This document shows, piece by piece, positions 48,203 through 59,681 of a DNA stretch of 64,000 nucleotides. This DNA comes from Spisula solida (lineage: Eukaryota > Mollusca > Bivalvia > Venerida > Mactridae). The stretch is taken from NCBI GenBank assembly GCA_947247005.1, contig OX365948.1, forward strand, positions 54,419,401 to 54,483,400. Reading direction: 5' to 3'. The notes under the pieces were generated by a model, which was not told the origin of the DNA, did no database searches, and was given only the letters and a program-made list of their open reading frames with translations. Position numbers and translations under genes: made by a program. How positions within the stretch are numbered: the first letter of the stretch is position 1; every line of letters starts with the position of its first letter.

Positions 48203-48365
48203 ACAGGATAGAACAAAATAGAACAAAATGTCGTCAGGGATGGTATTCACAGAACATATTAAGGGAAACTTTTGACCCAAGTTAAAAACAGAATAGAACA
48301 AAATAGAACACTATGTCGTCAGTGCTGGTTTTCACAAAGCATCTTAAGGGAAAACTTAAATACTT
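48203..48365. repeat. ~87-bp imperfect tandem duplication
   Basis: Two copies share 'atagaacaaaatagaaca', 'atgtcgtcag' and 'cttaagggaaa'. They differ at many positions, so the duplication is old. Confidence 0.75.
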
Positions 48366-48824
48366 TGACTTAACTTAAAAAATTGAAATGCACTTATTTC
48401 ACATGAAAAGAAGAATAACCAATGTTTCCTTTGTTATTATTGTAGCTCTTTAAATTTATTTATATATATATATAATGCGTCTAAATTATGTAAAACGTTG
48501 ATAATTTTGATTTTTCTGTTCAAGATTTTAAGAAAAGTTTTCCCTAAAGATGATTTTTGAATATGACTTATATATGTTTTTTTTTAATAACGGGAGTCTT
48601 TTTGCTAAACATATTCAATCACGCTTATTCCCGTTGCCAAACAATGGAAGGCATTTGTTAAACAAACTTGGTCTACATGTTAATACTAATTTACTCTTTA
48701 TTTTTTAACTATAATGCTTTTACTGCATAAATGATCGATACCCACTGCATTTGCCTGCTTTCCCATTGATATTAAATTTTAAAGATCGCTTACTTTTAAC
48801 AGATATAGCGTGTAATAATCTGTG

Positions 48825-48860
48825 TACGGGTGTTTCCAAAAAAGTTCATAGACACAATGA
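48825..48860 (+). mobile_element. Mariner-like end
   Basis: 'acgggtgtttccaaaaaagt' resembles a mariner terminal repeat. No transposase or opposite end is visible, so this is a weak call. Confidence 0.4.
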
Positions 48861-50084
48861 TTCATAAAATAGAAACAAAACATGATTTTAATGTAAAAAT
48901 TCACTAAAACAAAAAAAAACATTGCACTAATAACACACATTTCGTATGAAAAAATAACGTTGACACAATTGTGTAATGGACGCAACATTGTGCGTAACGT
49001 CAGAGGCAACAATACAAGCGAGCATCCAGACAGGTCCCGGGAGTCCGCCCCCCCCCCCTCCTCTGGAACTTTGGTTATTTCATATATATTTACACTGATT
49101 GTCAGTGCCAAGAATCTGACCAGGACAACCCTCTATGAAGAATAACTGGTTGGACACCCTCTGTGAAAAATCTGGATCCGCGCATGCAATGCCCCATATT
49201 TTATATAAGAGTCAAACTTTATAGAAATGGTGGAAGATCCACTCCCACACCCCTTGTCTTTATTTGTGAAATAATCATATTAATGAGATGCCAGGGTTGA
49301 ATGTAGAGTGAATCTTCAAACTGGGCTTTAAGTGTTTAATCACTAATATATAAAACATGGGGATTGCAAAGCTTAAGTCGCTGGGATATAGAACGCCTTG
49401 AAAAACATTTCCATTCGCTTTACTAATGGATTAATAACGTGAATGTAATGTTTGTTTAAGAGAAAAATGAGAGTTGGTCAATATTTGGCGTTATTTCCCC
49501 GACGGCTAATTGACCCATGTTCTGCATACACGCCACTTCAACTCTGTACCTTATAAAGCGACATTATAAAGATTTAAGAATTTATATTTACTGCAAGTTG
49601 TGACACTTTCTACAAGGCGCTATGCTAAATTAAAAAAAAATCGGTAAAAATGTCGTGGGTGGGGTTTATAAGGTAGGATAAGCATTCGTTTTAAGGGGTA
49701 GCAACGATTGTGTTGAAATAGCACAGGCGTACATGCGCGGGATAATAATTATGACGAAATTTGACCCGGCATAATTTGATTCTTTTTGTGTGATTTTTCA
49801 AATGATTTATGTTCTAGATACAAGCGATGTGTAGAGGAGAGGTATGTTTCGGGTTATCAGGTAAGCGCTAGTTAATTTTTTCATTTGAATATTAATCAAA
49901 TTACAACTGTAACATTATACGGCGAATAAAGAAAAACGTTCGGATATGTTCGGATATGTTCTGACAAGATGTGTGTGATATTTGTCATGTGTTAAATTAC
50001 TTTGAGAATGATGTATAAGTAATGTTAAGTGTTTAATTATGGGTGTTTCTTTTTCGTTTTCTTTATGTACACGGAGATAGTGTG
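48861..50084. other. No gene recognised
   Basis: It contains a short C-run (49047-49059) and no supported exon. Confidence 0.4.
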
Positions 50085-50345
50085 TGAACGAATTAACATG
50101 ACCCTCGACCTTCATGCATGAATATACATGTATTACAAGCTTATTGTGCGGAATATATCAATTTACGCGAGAAAGTCGTGCGATGTCGGAGATTTAGATT
50201 AGTGTTAAATACTTCTCATACATATGAGTAATATTATCCGCTTAAAACAAAAAAACGAAGGTAAATTATAGGCTATAAAACAACTGTTAAATTATACAAA
50301 TAGAAGGTTCGAAAACCTCTTTAACTTGTTCGCATTTTATACGTG
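50085..50345 (+). repeat. Dispersed repeat family E, copy 2
   Basis: It is the partner of 18985-19190: 'tcgaccttcatgcatgaata', 'aatatatcaattt' and 'aatagaaggttcgaaaacct' keep the same order, with extra bases between. Confidence 0.6.
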
Positions 50346-50673
50346 CTAAGCGCGTACTGTATTTCGAATTCGTAATGGACGAGCTTCAAGAATCTGTGCA
50401 GTGTCCAGCCCTTGTCCGCGGTCTAAAATTGGCTGTTTTCAGGTTGATATGTTTGGCCTTTTCCAATAGTATTTATGTAAATACTGTTTTCTCAAATATT
50501 TGCATACATTCTTGTAAAACATGGAATTCATCTTCTAATTTGAAACTAATGTATCGCATTTTGGAAACGTAAATATCAAACAGCGCTGTACGTACTTTCA
50601 ATTTCACACAAAATGTAGGATTAAGTTTATTACTCTAACATGGAATGTAGTTATTTGTCATATCAAAACCACT

Positions 50674-50936
50674 GCCTCCTCGATAGCCTAGTGGTTGAGC
50701 GTCCGCTTCCAGTGCGGGGGTTACGGGTTCGATTCCATGCCGCATTATACTAAAGACGAAATAAAAATGGTACCAGTTAACCCCTTGCTAGACGCTCGGT
50801 ATAAATGGGAAACTGGCTTCTCTTCTCTCATACCCTCGTAGCGATGGATAACATCAGGATTGAGGTGTCGAGAGTGTTTAACATAAGTTGGAAAAACTGG
50901 TTTCACAATTGACCTAAAATAAATTAGTCTAAACTA
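50674..50936 (+). mobile_element. tRNA-headed SINE, family S1, second full copy
   Basis: It has the same head (A-box 'tagcctagtgg', B-box 'ggttcgattcc') and body as 29043-29308, ending 'aaataaattagtctaaacta'. A few substitutions separate the two. It stops 8 bases before a TA-flanked MITE. Confidence 0.88.
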
Positions 50937-50944
50937 ACGTAATA

Positions 50945-51115
50945 CATTGAAGTTTCTTTAATAAGTCCAGCCAAAAAGGTGATATTGATAGCAAATCAGA
51001 CTTGATATTGGACCTTTTTGTTCTAAAATTATTAATTTCGTTCATTACTATTGTAAAATTCCGCACGCGTTCAAAAGAACCAATGAGTGCAATAGCAATT
51101 AGCGCAACTTTACTG
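50945..51115. mobile_element. TA-flanked MITE, family K, diverged copy
   Basis: It starts 'cattgaagtttctttaataa' and ends 'gcgcaactttactg', bounded by TA on both sides. It aligns with 62347-62513, including 'ccaaaaaggtgatattgata' and 'ggacctttttgttctaaaat'. Confidence 0.75.
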
Positions 51116-51146
51116 TAATTGTGACAGTACGATCAACGCCAACGAG

Positions 51147-51410
51147 TCAATACTCATGTTTAAGAATTTTTTTTTTAATTTTGGCGAGTTCTGTATGTCT
51201 CTAGCATTTACAAATGGCAATTATGTTTAGATCACTTATATCCGAATCGATATGCAAATGCAATTGACTGCACTTCTGACAATACAGCCACTATTCATGT
51301 TTAAGAACTATTATTAGATATTTAGCGAGTTCTATATGTCTCTAGTATTTACCATTATGTTGAGATCACTTATCCAAATCGATGTTCATTGACAGACGGA
51401 AAACCCTCCA
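51147..51410. repeat. ~145-bp imperfect tandem duplication
   Basis: Two units share 'catgtttaagaa', 'gcgagttctgtatgtctcta' and 'agatcacttat'. A further partial unit starts near 51385. Confidence 0.75.
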
Positions 51411-53406
51411 CTTTTCATATTGAGAAAAATGCAAGCTGAAATTATACAAGAAGCCTTCAAACTCGTTTTGAAATTGTATGCAATCAATTATTTACAAGAC
51501 CGCTGTATGTGTACAAGCCCGCCTCCATAGAACCTTTGACGAGGTCTTTTATACCACTATCGACTATAACAAATTCGATTCTACCTTTTTCAATTCTTTT
51601 GTGTTTCGAATTGATTCTATAGCGTTGCTAAGGTCGTATATGAAATTTGAGCTTTCAAATTTTTACCTCCGGACTGTATGTTAATTGGTAAAAAAACCGC
51701 TCGTATAATTGGGGCAAATCACTTAATGTATGGACTTTTCAACACTACACTTTGAAGGAGGGTTGTTAATTTTGAAGTACATTGGTACATGTTTGTATAT
51801 TTCGCAATTGAATATAATTTTTTTAAAGATATGTGTAGTGACTCGTCTTGCTTTAATAGTTAACGTCTACCGTCTCCTCCGTTATGTTAGTGCGGCAACT
51901 TTGAGGAAATAATTACAGGGCTAGTATATTGTATGCGTTAATTTTGTAATTACGACATAATTATAAGGTTAAAACGTTTTATTTCCGTAAAAATATATGT
52001 TTAAGTGAATACATGTATAAGGATTATTGCATGTTTGTGTTCTGTGTATAGACACGAGTCAATTCTAGTTTCTGTATGGTAAATGGCGAAAACAATGATT
52101 TAAAAAAAGATGATATCTAAATACTAGTATATATAGAACGGCAGAAACGATGAACGGATGATTGTTAGGATTGCAAAGAACATATTCGTCTTTCTACTAG
52201 TACAGTCATGTATACATATGATCGGAGATGAACGGGGATTAACGGAGATGAACGGTTATGAGCGGTGAATACTTGTAGTCGGGCGTTCTCAAAGTACTAG
52301 TGTTTGGACGGGAAAATGGTCGGACTCTTCATATGAGTAGAGTGTTTGGATGGAAGCTGACATAGGCTGTGCAGTATTATTTCCATGTACATCTTTGTTA
52401 GTATCCATTATTATATCACCGTTTGTGTCGGACCAAAGATGAGACGTCAAATAATCAGCACACCAGATCTAAATGAGTACCGATACGACACGTCATAGAA
52501 GACGCATGGAGCTCTCAAGATGCATGGAATGACAATGGAACCACTGTTCTAATTATAGCACTTAGGGGAACAATATGAAACGGTTAAGGAGACCGAAGGG
52601 TTACTGACATCTGGAAGTGGAGTGAAACTTCGAATTTGATGAAGCAATTTAAGTTATAATGATGTAGTAAGTGTACAGTCTGGACTAGTCATAGTATATA
52701 TTGGAACGATAAAAATATTGTACATGTATAATATACGAGTATATTCTGGTCGAGATATTCATGGATTGGAGCGGGAAACACGGATAGCATGGACATTTAT
52801 AATGCTGGACTAAGGAGGGACATGGTACTAAGAAAGTGAGTCACGATTAGGCAAGATGTTGGCATAGCTGAAATCATCCAGATGATCAGCTTTGTCACAT
52901 GATGCCATGTTTGGGCTCACACAATCATCACAAACTCCTTCATTACTGCTTCAACACCAGATGGCTTCCGAGGAATCGTTGAATGGAAGATATATTGTCA
53001 ACTAACAACAGGAACCTGTAATCTATAGTAAGTATCAAAATAATATTTGGTAATTGTATAATTCTAATCACGGATATTAATTACCATAAAACTTTTTATT
53101 AATATTTCTTCATTTATTTTGTGCTATAAACAAGATTGCAACTACAATGGTTTTACATCTTAATGAAATACCACGGTGCCTTGATCCGCGAAAAGACAAA
53201 AACAGTAAAATGTATGAGGAATTGATGCAATTTATTTCCAATCTATTTTATTTGTTTTCTTAACTTTTAAAAATGCTTGATTGTATTTTTTCTGAATTAT
53301 GTCTCATTTCTTACTAATATATAGAGTAAGGGAGGTAATCCATATTGGAAAAACCATTGAGTGGGTAAAAGTTGGCGTTGCTAAACCAGTTTATGTGTTT
53401 TAACTT
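51411..53406. other. No gene recognised
   Basis: I see no supported exon. Short frames at 51478-51684 and 51730-51912 show no domain. A small 'gagatgaacgg' repeat lies near 52224. Confidence 0.4.
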
Positions 53407-56400
53407 TAAGTGTGACACAGAGACCATACAATGGGATTGATCACTAAGTGTGACACAGAAACCATACAATTGGTTTGATCACTAAGTGTGACACAGAGAC
53501 CAGACAATGGGTTTGACCACTAAGCGTGTCACAGAGACTAGACAATGGGTTTGACCACTAAGTGTGACACAGAGATACCATACTATGGGTTTTACCACTA
53601 AGTGTGATACAGAGACCAGACAATAGGTTAGACCACTAAGTGTGACACAGAGACCATACAATGGGTTTGACCACTAAGTGTGATACAGAGACTAGACAAT
53701 AGGTTTGACCACTAAGTGTGACACAGAGACCATACAATGGGTTTTACCAATAAGTGTGATACAGAGACCAGACAATGTGTTTGACCACTAAGTGTGACAC
53801 AGAGACCAGACAATGGATTTGACCACTAAGTGTGACACAGAGACTAGACAATGGGTTTGACCACTAATTGGGTCACAGAGACCATACAGTGGGTTAGACC
53901 ACTAAGTGTGACACAGAGACCATACAATGGGTTTGACCACAAAGTGTGACACAGAGACCATACAATGGGTTTGACCACTAAGTGTGACACAGAGACTAGA
54001 CAATAGGTTAGACCACTAAGTGTGACACAGAGACCATACAATGGGTTTGACCACTAAGTGTGATACAGAGACTAGACAATAGGTTTGACCACTAAGTGTG
54101 ACACAGAGACCAGACAATGGGTTTGACCACTAAGTGGGTCACAGAGACCATACAGTGGGTTAGACCACTAAGTGTGATACAGAGACCATACAATGGGTTT
54201 GACCACTTAGTGTGACACAGAGACCATACAATGGGTTTGACCACTAAGTGTGACACAGAGACTAGACAATAGGTTAGACCACTAAGTGTGACACAGAGAC
54301 CATACAATGGGTTTGACCACTAAGTGTGATACAGAGACTAGACAATAGGTTTGACCACTAAGTGTGACACAGAGACCATACAACGGGTTTGACCACTAAG
54401 TGTGATACAGAGACTAGACAATAGGTTAGACCACTAAGTGTGACACAGAGACCATACAATGTGTTTGACCACTAAGTGTGTCACAGAGACCATACAATGG
54501 GTTTGACCACTAAGTGTGACACAGAGACTAGACAATGGGTTTGACCACTAAGTGTGACACAGAGACCATACAATGGGTTTGACCACTAAGTGTGACACAG
54601 AGACTAGACTAAGTGTGACACAGAGACTAGACTATGGGTTTGACCACTAAGTGTGACACAGAGACCATACAATGGGTTTGACCACTAATTGTGACACAGA
54701 GACTAGATAATGGGTTTGACCACTAAGTGTGACACAGAGACTAGACTAAGTGTGACACAGAGACTAGACAATGGGTTTGACCACTAAGTGTGACACATAT
54801 ACTAGACTAAGTGTGACACAGAGACTAGACAATGGGTTTGACCACTAAGTGTGATACAGAGACCAGACAATGGGTTAGACCACTAAGTGTGACACAGAGA
54901 CCATACAATGGGTTTGACCACTAAGTGTGATACAGAGACTAGACAATAGGTTTGACCACTAAGTGTGACACAGAGACCATACAACGGGTTTGACCACTAA
55001 GTGTGATACAGAGACTAGACAATAGGTTAGACCACTAAGTGTGACACAGAGACCATACAATGGGTTTGACCACTAAGTGTGTCACAGAGACCATACAATG
55101 GGTTTGACCACTAAGTGTGACAAAGAGACTAGACAATGGGTTTGACCACTAAGTGTGACACAGAGACCATACAATGGGTTTGACCACTATGTGTGACACA
55201 GAGACTAGACTAAGTGTGACACAGAGACTAGACTATGGGTTTGACCACTAAGTGTGACACAGAGACCATACAATGGGTTTGACCACTAAGTGTGACACAG
55301 AGACTAGATAATGGGTTTGACCACTAAGTGTGACACAGAGACTAGACTAAGTGTGACACAGAGACTAGACAATGGGTTTGACCACTAAGTGTGACACATA
55401 TACTAGACTAAGTGTGACACAGAGACTAGACAATGGGTTTGACCACTAAGTGTGATACAGAGACCAGACAATGGGTTAGACCACTAAGTGTGATACAGAG
55501 ACAAGACAATGGATTTGACCACTAAGTGTGACACAGAGACTAGACAATGGGTTTGACCACTAAGTGTGACACAGAGACCATACAATGGGTTTGACCACTA
55601 AGTGTGATACAGAGACCAGACAGTGGGTTTGACCACTAAGTGTGACACAGAGACTAGACAATGGGTTTGACCACTAAGTGTGACACAGAGACTAGACTAA
55701 GTATGACACAGAGACTAGACAATGGGTTTGACCACTAAGTGTGACACAGAGACCATACAATGGGTTTGACCACTAAGTGTGACACAGAAACTAGACTAAG
55801 TGTGACACAGAGACTAGACAATGGGTTTGACCACTAAGTGTGACACAGAGACCATACAATGGGTTGGACCACTAAGTGTGACACAGAGACTAGATAAAGG
55901 GTTTGACCACTAAGTGTGACACAGAGACTAGACTAAGTGTGACACAGAGACTAGACAATGGGTTTGACCACTAAGTGTGACACATAGACTAGACTAAGTG
56001 TGACACAGAGACTAGACAATGGGTTTGACCACTAAGTGTGATACAGAGACCAAACAATGGGTTAGACCACTAAGTGTGATACAGAGACCAGACAATGGAT
56101 TTGACCACTAAGTGTGACACAGAGACTAGACAATGGGTTTGACCACTAAGTGTGACACAGAGACCATACAATGGGTTTGACCACTAAGTGTGATACAGAG
56201 GCCAGACAGTGGGTTTGACCACTAAGTGTGACACAGAGACTAGACAATGGGTTTGACCACTAAGTGTGACACAGAGACCATACAATGGGTTTGACCACTA
56301 AGTGTGACACAGAGACCATACAATGGGTTTGACCACTAAGTGTGACACAGAGACCATACAATGGGTTTGACCACTAAGTGTGACACAGAGACCATACAAT

Positions 56401-58257
56401 GGGTTTGACCACTAAGTGTGACACAGAGACAATACAATGGGTTAGACCACTAAGTATGACACAGAGACTAGACAATGGGTTAGACCACTAAGTGTGATAC
56501 AGAGACTAGACAATGGGTTAGACCACTAAGTGTGATACAGAGACCAGACAATGGGTTTGATCACTTAGGGTGATACAGAGACCAAACAGTGGGTTTGATC
56601 ACTAAGTGTGACACAGAGACCAGACAATGGGTTAGACCACTAACTGTGACATAGAGACTAGAAATGCGTTAGACCACTAAGTGTGATACAGAGACCAGAC
56701 AATGGGTTTGATCACTTAGGGTGATACAGAGACCAAACAGTGGGTTTGATCACTAAGTGTGACACAGACACCATACAGTGGGTTAGACCACTAAGTGTGA
56801 CGCAGAGACTAGGCAATGGGTTTGACCACTAAGTGTGACACAGAGACCATACAATGGGTTAGACCACTAAGTGTGACACAGAGACTAGGCAATGGGTTTG
56901 ACCACTAAGTGTGACACAGAGACTAGACAATGGGTTTGACCACTAAGTATGTCACAGAGACCAGACAATGGGTTTGACCACTAAGTGTGATACATAGACC
57001 AGACAATGGGTTTGACCACTAAGTGTGACACAGAGACCATACAATGGGTTTGACCACTAAGTGTGACACAGAGACCATACAATGGGTTAGACCACTAAGT
57101 GTGACACAGAGACTAGGCAATGGGTTTGACCACTAAGTGTGACACAGAGACTAGACAATGGGTTTGACCACTAAGTGTGACACAGAGACCAGACAATGGG
57201 TTTGACCACTAAGTATGTCACAGAGACCAGACAATGGGTTTGACCACTAAGTGTGATACATAGACCAGACAATGGGTTTGACCACTAAGTGTGACATAGA
57301 GACCAGACAGTGGGTTGACCACTAAGTGTGACACAGAGACTAGACAATGGTTTGACCACTAAGTGTGATACAGAGACCAGACAGTGGATTTGACCACTAA
57401 GTGTTATACAGAGACCAGACAGTGGGTTAGACAACTAAGTGTGACACAGAGACCAGACAATGGGTATGACACTAAGTGTAACACAGGGACCATACTATGG
57501 GTTTGACCACTAAGTGTAACACAGACACCAGACAATGGGTTTGACACTAAGTGTGACACAGAGACCAGACAATGGGTTTGACCACTAAGTGTGATACAGA
57601 GACTAGACAATGGGTAAGACCACTAAGTGTGACACAGAGACTAGGCAATGGGTTTGACCACTAAGTGTGCCACAGAGACCAGACAATGGGTTTGACCACT
57701 AAGTGTGACACAGAGACCAGACAATGGGTTTGACCACTAAGTGTGTCACAGAGACCAGACAATGGGTTTGACCACTAAGTGTGACACAGAGATCATACAA
57801 TGGGTTTGACCCCTAAGTGTGTCACAGAGACCAGACAATGGGTTTGACCACTAAGTGTGTCACAGAGATCATACAATGGGTTTGACCCCTAAGTGTGACA
57901 CAGAGACCAGACAATGGGTTTGACCACTAAGTGTGACACAGAGACTAGACAATGGGTTTGACCACTAAGTGTGACAAAGAGATCAGACAATAGGTTTGAC
58001 CACTAAGTGTGACACAGAGATCAGACAATAGGTTTGACCACTAAGTGTGATACAGAGACCAGACAATGGGTTTGACCACTAAGTGTGACACAGAGATCAG
58101 ACAATAGGTTTGACCACTAAGTGTGACACAGAGACCAGACAATGGGTTTGACCACTAAGTGTGACAAAGAGATCAGACAATAGGTTTGACCACTAAGCGT
58201 GACACAGAGATCAGACAATAGGTTTGACCACTAAGTGTGACACAGAGATCAGACAAT
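53407..58257. repeat. 4.85-kb minisatellite, 38-bp unit
   Basis: The unit is 'gtgtgacacagagaccatac' followed by 'aatgggtttgaccactaa', about 125 copies. Variable sites include gacac/gatac, ccatac/ctagac/ccagac and gtttgacc/gttagacc. Shortened 23-bp units ('gtgtgacacagagactagac' plus 'taa') appear mainly between 54.6 and 56.0 kb. The rare variant 'gacacatatactagac' occurs at 54792 and 55393, and 'gacacatagactagac' at 55979, so a block of ~590-600 bases has been duplicated as a higher-order unit. The right end shifts to a 'gagatcagacaatagg' variant. Frames through it are shadows. It lies ~1.4 kb beyond the DIMT1 stop codon. Confidence 0.97.
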
Positions 58258-58424
58258 GGAAGACATATTTAGTGGAAGATACAAGTGTGATTCTACATGC
58301 CTTACTTTGGGGAATGAAATAAATGTAGTTCCACTGGTCAACATTATTTCAGTCCTATGGCGACTACTCAAGTCACATTATCCTGACACCTGGCGACCCA
58401 GAAGTTACCTGGAACTTACTATAC

Positions 58425-58692
58425 CAGGGGTGTCAACAGGGCCCAATTAAAAATCAGGAAAATAATGTGCGGCCGACCATTTTTGCCAAACAAGAGGCCT
58501 TCAATTACCTTGTTTTCATATTTAACTTGGTTTGTATTAAAGAAAATCCTTCAGAGCAGATGAAATTTACCATTACTTTGCTATTTCTTGAGATATTTTC
58601 ATCAAATAACTTTTATTTCGGTCAGTAACCATTGCTCTTCCAGGAATGATAAATCCGGAATTCCGGATTAATCAGGAAAATTGACACCCCTG
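58425..58692. mobile_element. hAT-like non-autonomous element
   Basis: Ends 'caggggtgtcaa' and 'ttgacacccctg' are exact inverted copies of a classic hAT form. The hexamer CTATAC flanks both sides (58419-58424 and 58693-58698), which is shorter than the 8 bp usual for hAT. Its interior ('aaatccggaattccggatta') resembles the repeats at 59319 and 62813. Confidence 0.82.
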
Positions 58693-59318
58693 CTATACAG
58701 AGCGTCATGCCAGGGAGGTATACCAGTATTGTTTTTAACAACTTAGGTAAGTCGCAGACTCGGATGTTCTACCACTAGACTATCAAGGTGGATTTTGGGG
58801 TACCAAAAAGTGGGTTAGAAGACTAAGGACAAATAAATTAAGTTCACTATTTAATGGTTGTACATACAGTTCATGTTATACAAGAATTTATATAAAAACA
58901 TTAACAAACAACAAAACAAAGTATTTATATATAGATATAAACATAGCATCAATTGTCATCGAATAAAAGAACTAATACACATATTGTCTGTCTTATATCT
59001 TAATCCATTTCTAGAATACATCCGAATCACCCCTCAGACTGACAGACAGACAAGCACACTTCTATATACTCCTAACTTTTTTAGGGTTTTGGGGTATAAT
59101 AATATTTTGCAAATCATACTCTGATGGAAGACATCAAGACTAGGGAACTATTGTGAGGTCTTTTATTGTTATTGGATACAACTGACAGAGGTTGTTCCTG
59201 AATGGCCAAGGTGTTCCGAATGTTCTAAAACATGATTAGAGCTACCGAGTAGCTCGGATACAAACAATCACACAAAAGAACTAAGAATTCCAGACACTTT
59301 GTCAATTCAATATATCTT

Positions 59319-59590
59319 ACAAGGGTTCTACTAAGTCATAATGCCAATTTCTGTACAAAAGATGCAAGGTTGTTTCGTTTGCCAGTAGCACACATCTCTA
59401 AATTAAAACTCTGTTTCAAATACTGTTCTAATGTTAAAATTAGCTATGGAATTTCAAATAGCCATAACTTAGTCAATACTTTGAATTTTTTCATCAAATA
59501 ACTTTTCATTTTCTGCAAAATTGTTCATTTATTTCAGTGCAGTAAATCCAAATTCCAAATGATTTTGGATTTGTAGGGCACCTGGGTCAT
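59319..59590 (+). repeat. hAT-like repeat family L, copy 1
   Basis: It matches 62813-63060: 'gttctactaagtcataatgc', 'agcacacatc', 'gttctaatgttaaaatt' and 'gcagtaaatcca' keep order in both. It covers the likely polyadenylation site of DIMT1. Its relation to hAT is inferred from the right-hand similarity to 58425-58692. Confidence 0.7.
59528..59533 (-). terminator. Candidate DIMT1 polyadenylation signal
   Basis: On the minus strand this is AATAAA, about 105 bases after the DIMT1 stop codon. Position and sequence fit a metazoan poly(A) signal. It falls inside repeat family L copy 1; cDNA evidence is lacking. Confidence 0.5.
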
Positions 59591-59638
59591 TATCTCGTCA
59601 TGCTATCATACACGATAAAGTCCACGTGTTATACATCA

Positions 59639-59681
59639 TCATGAAAAATGGAAACCTTCCTCATTAAAACAATTCAACAGC
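59639..59681 (-). CDS. DIMT1: DIMT1 terminal exon
   Basis: A 43-base exon preceded by 'ctattttttcag'. Its first base completes the glycine, then it reads 'LLNCFNEEGFHFS' and TGA. The pattern LL-x-x-FN-x-EG-x-HF is the conserved end of the family. It is too small to stand out without the protein comparison. Confidence 0.93.

Noticed and set aside
49047..49059. C-run as a possible regulatory G-quadruplex
   Set aside because: A single homopolymer run without the spaced G-tracts needed for a supported call.
53407..58257. Possible protein-coding repeat in the large minisatellite
   Set aside because: The 38-bp unit shifts frame with each copy; only 60-70 codon frames occur.
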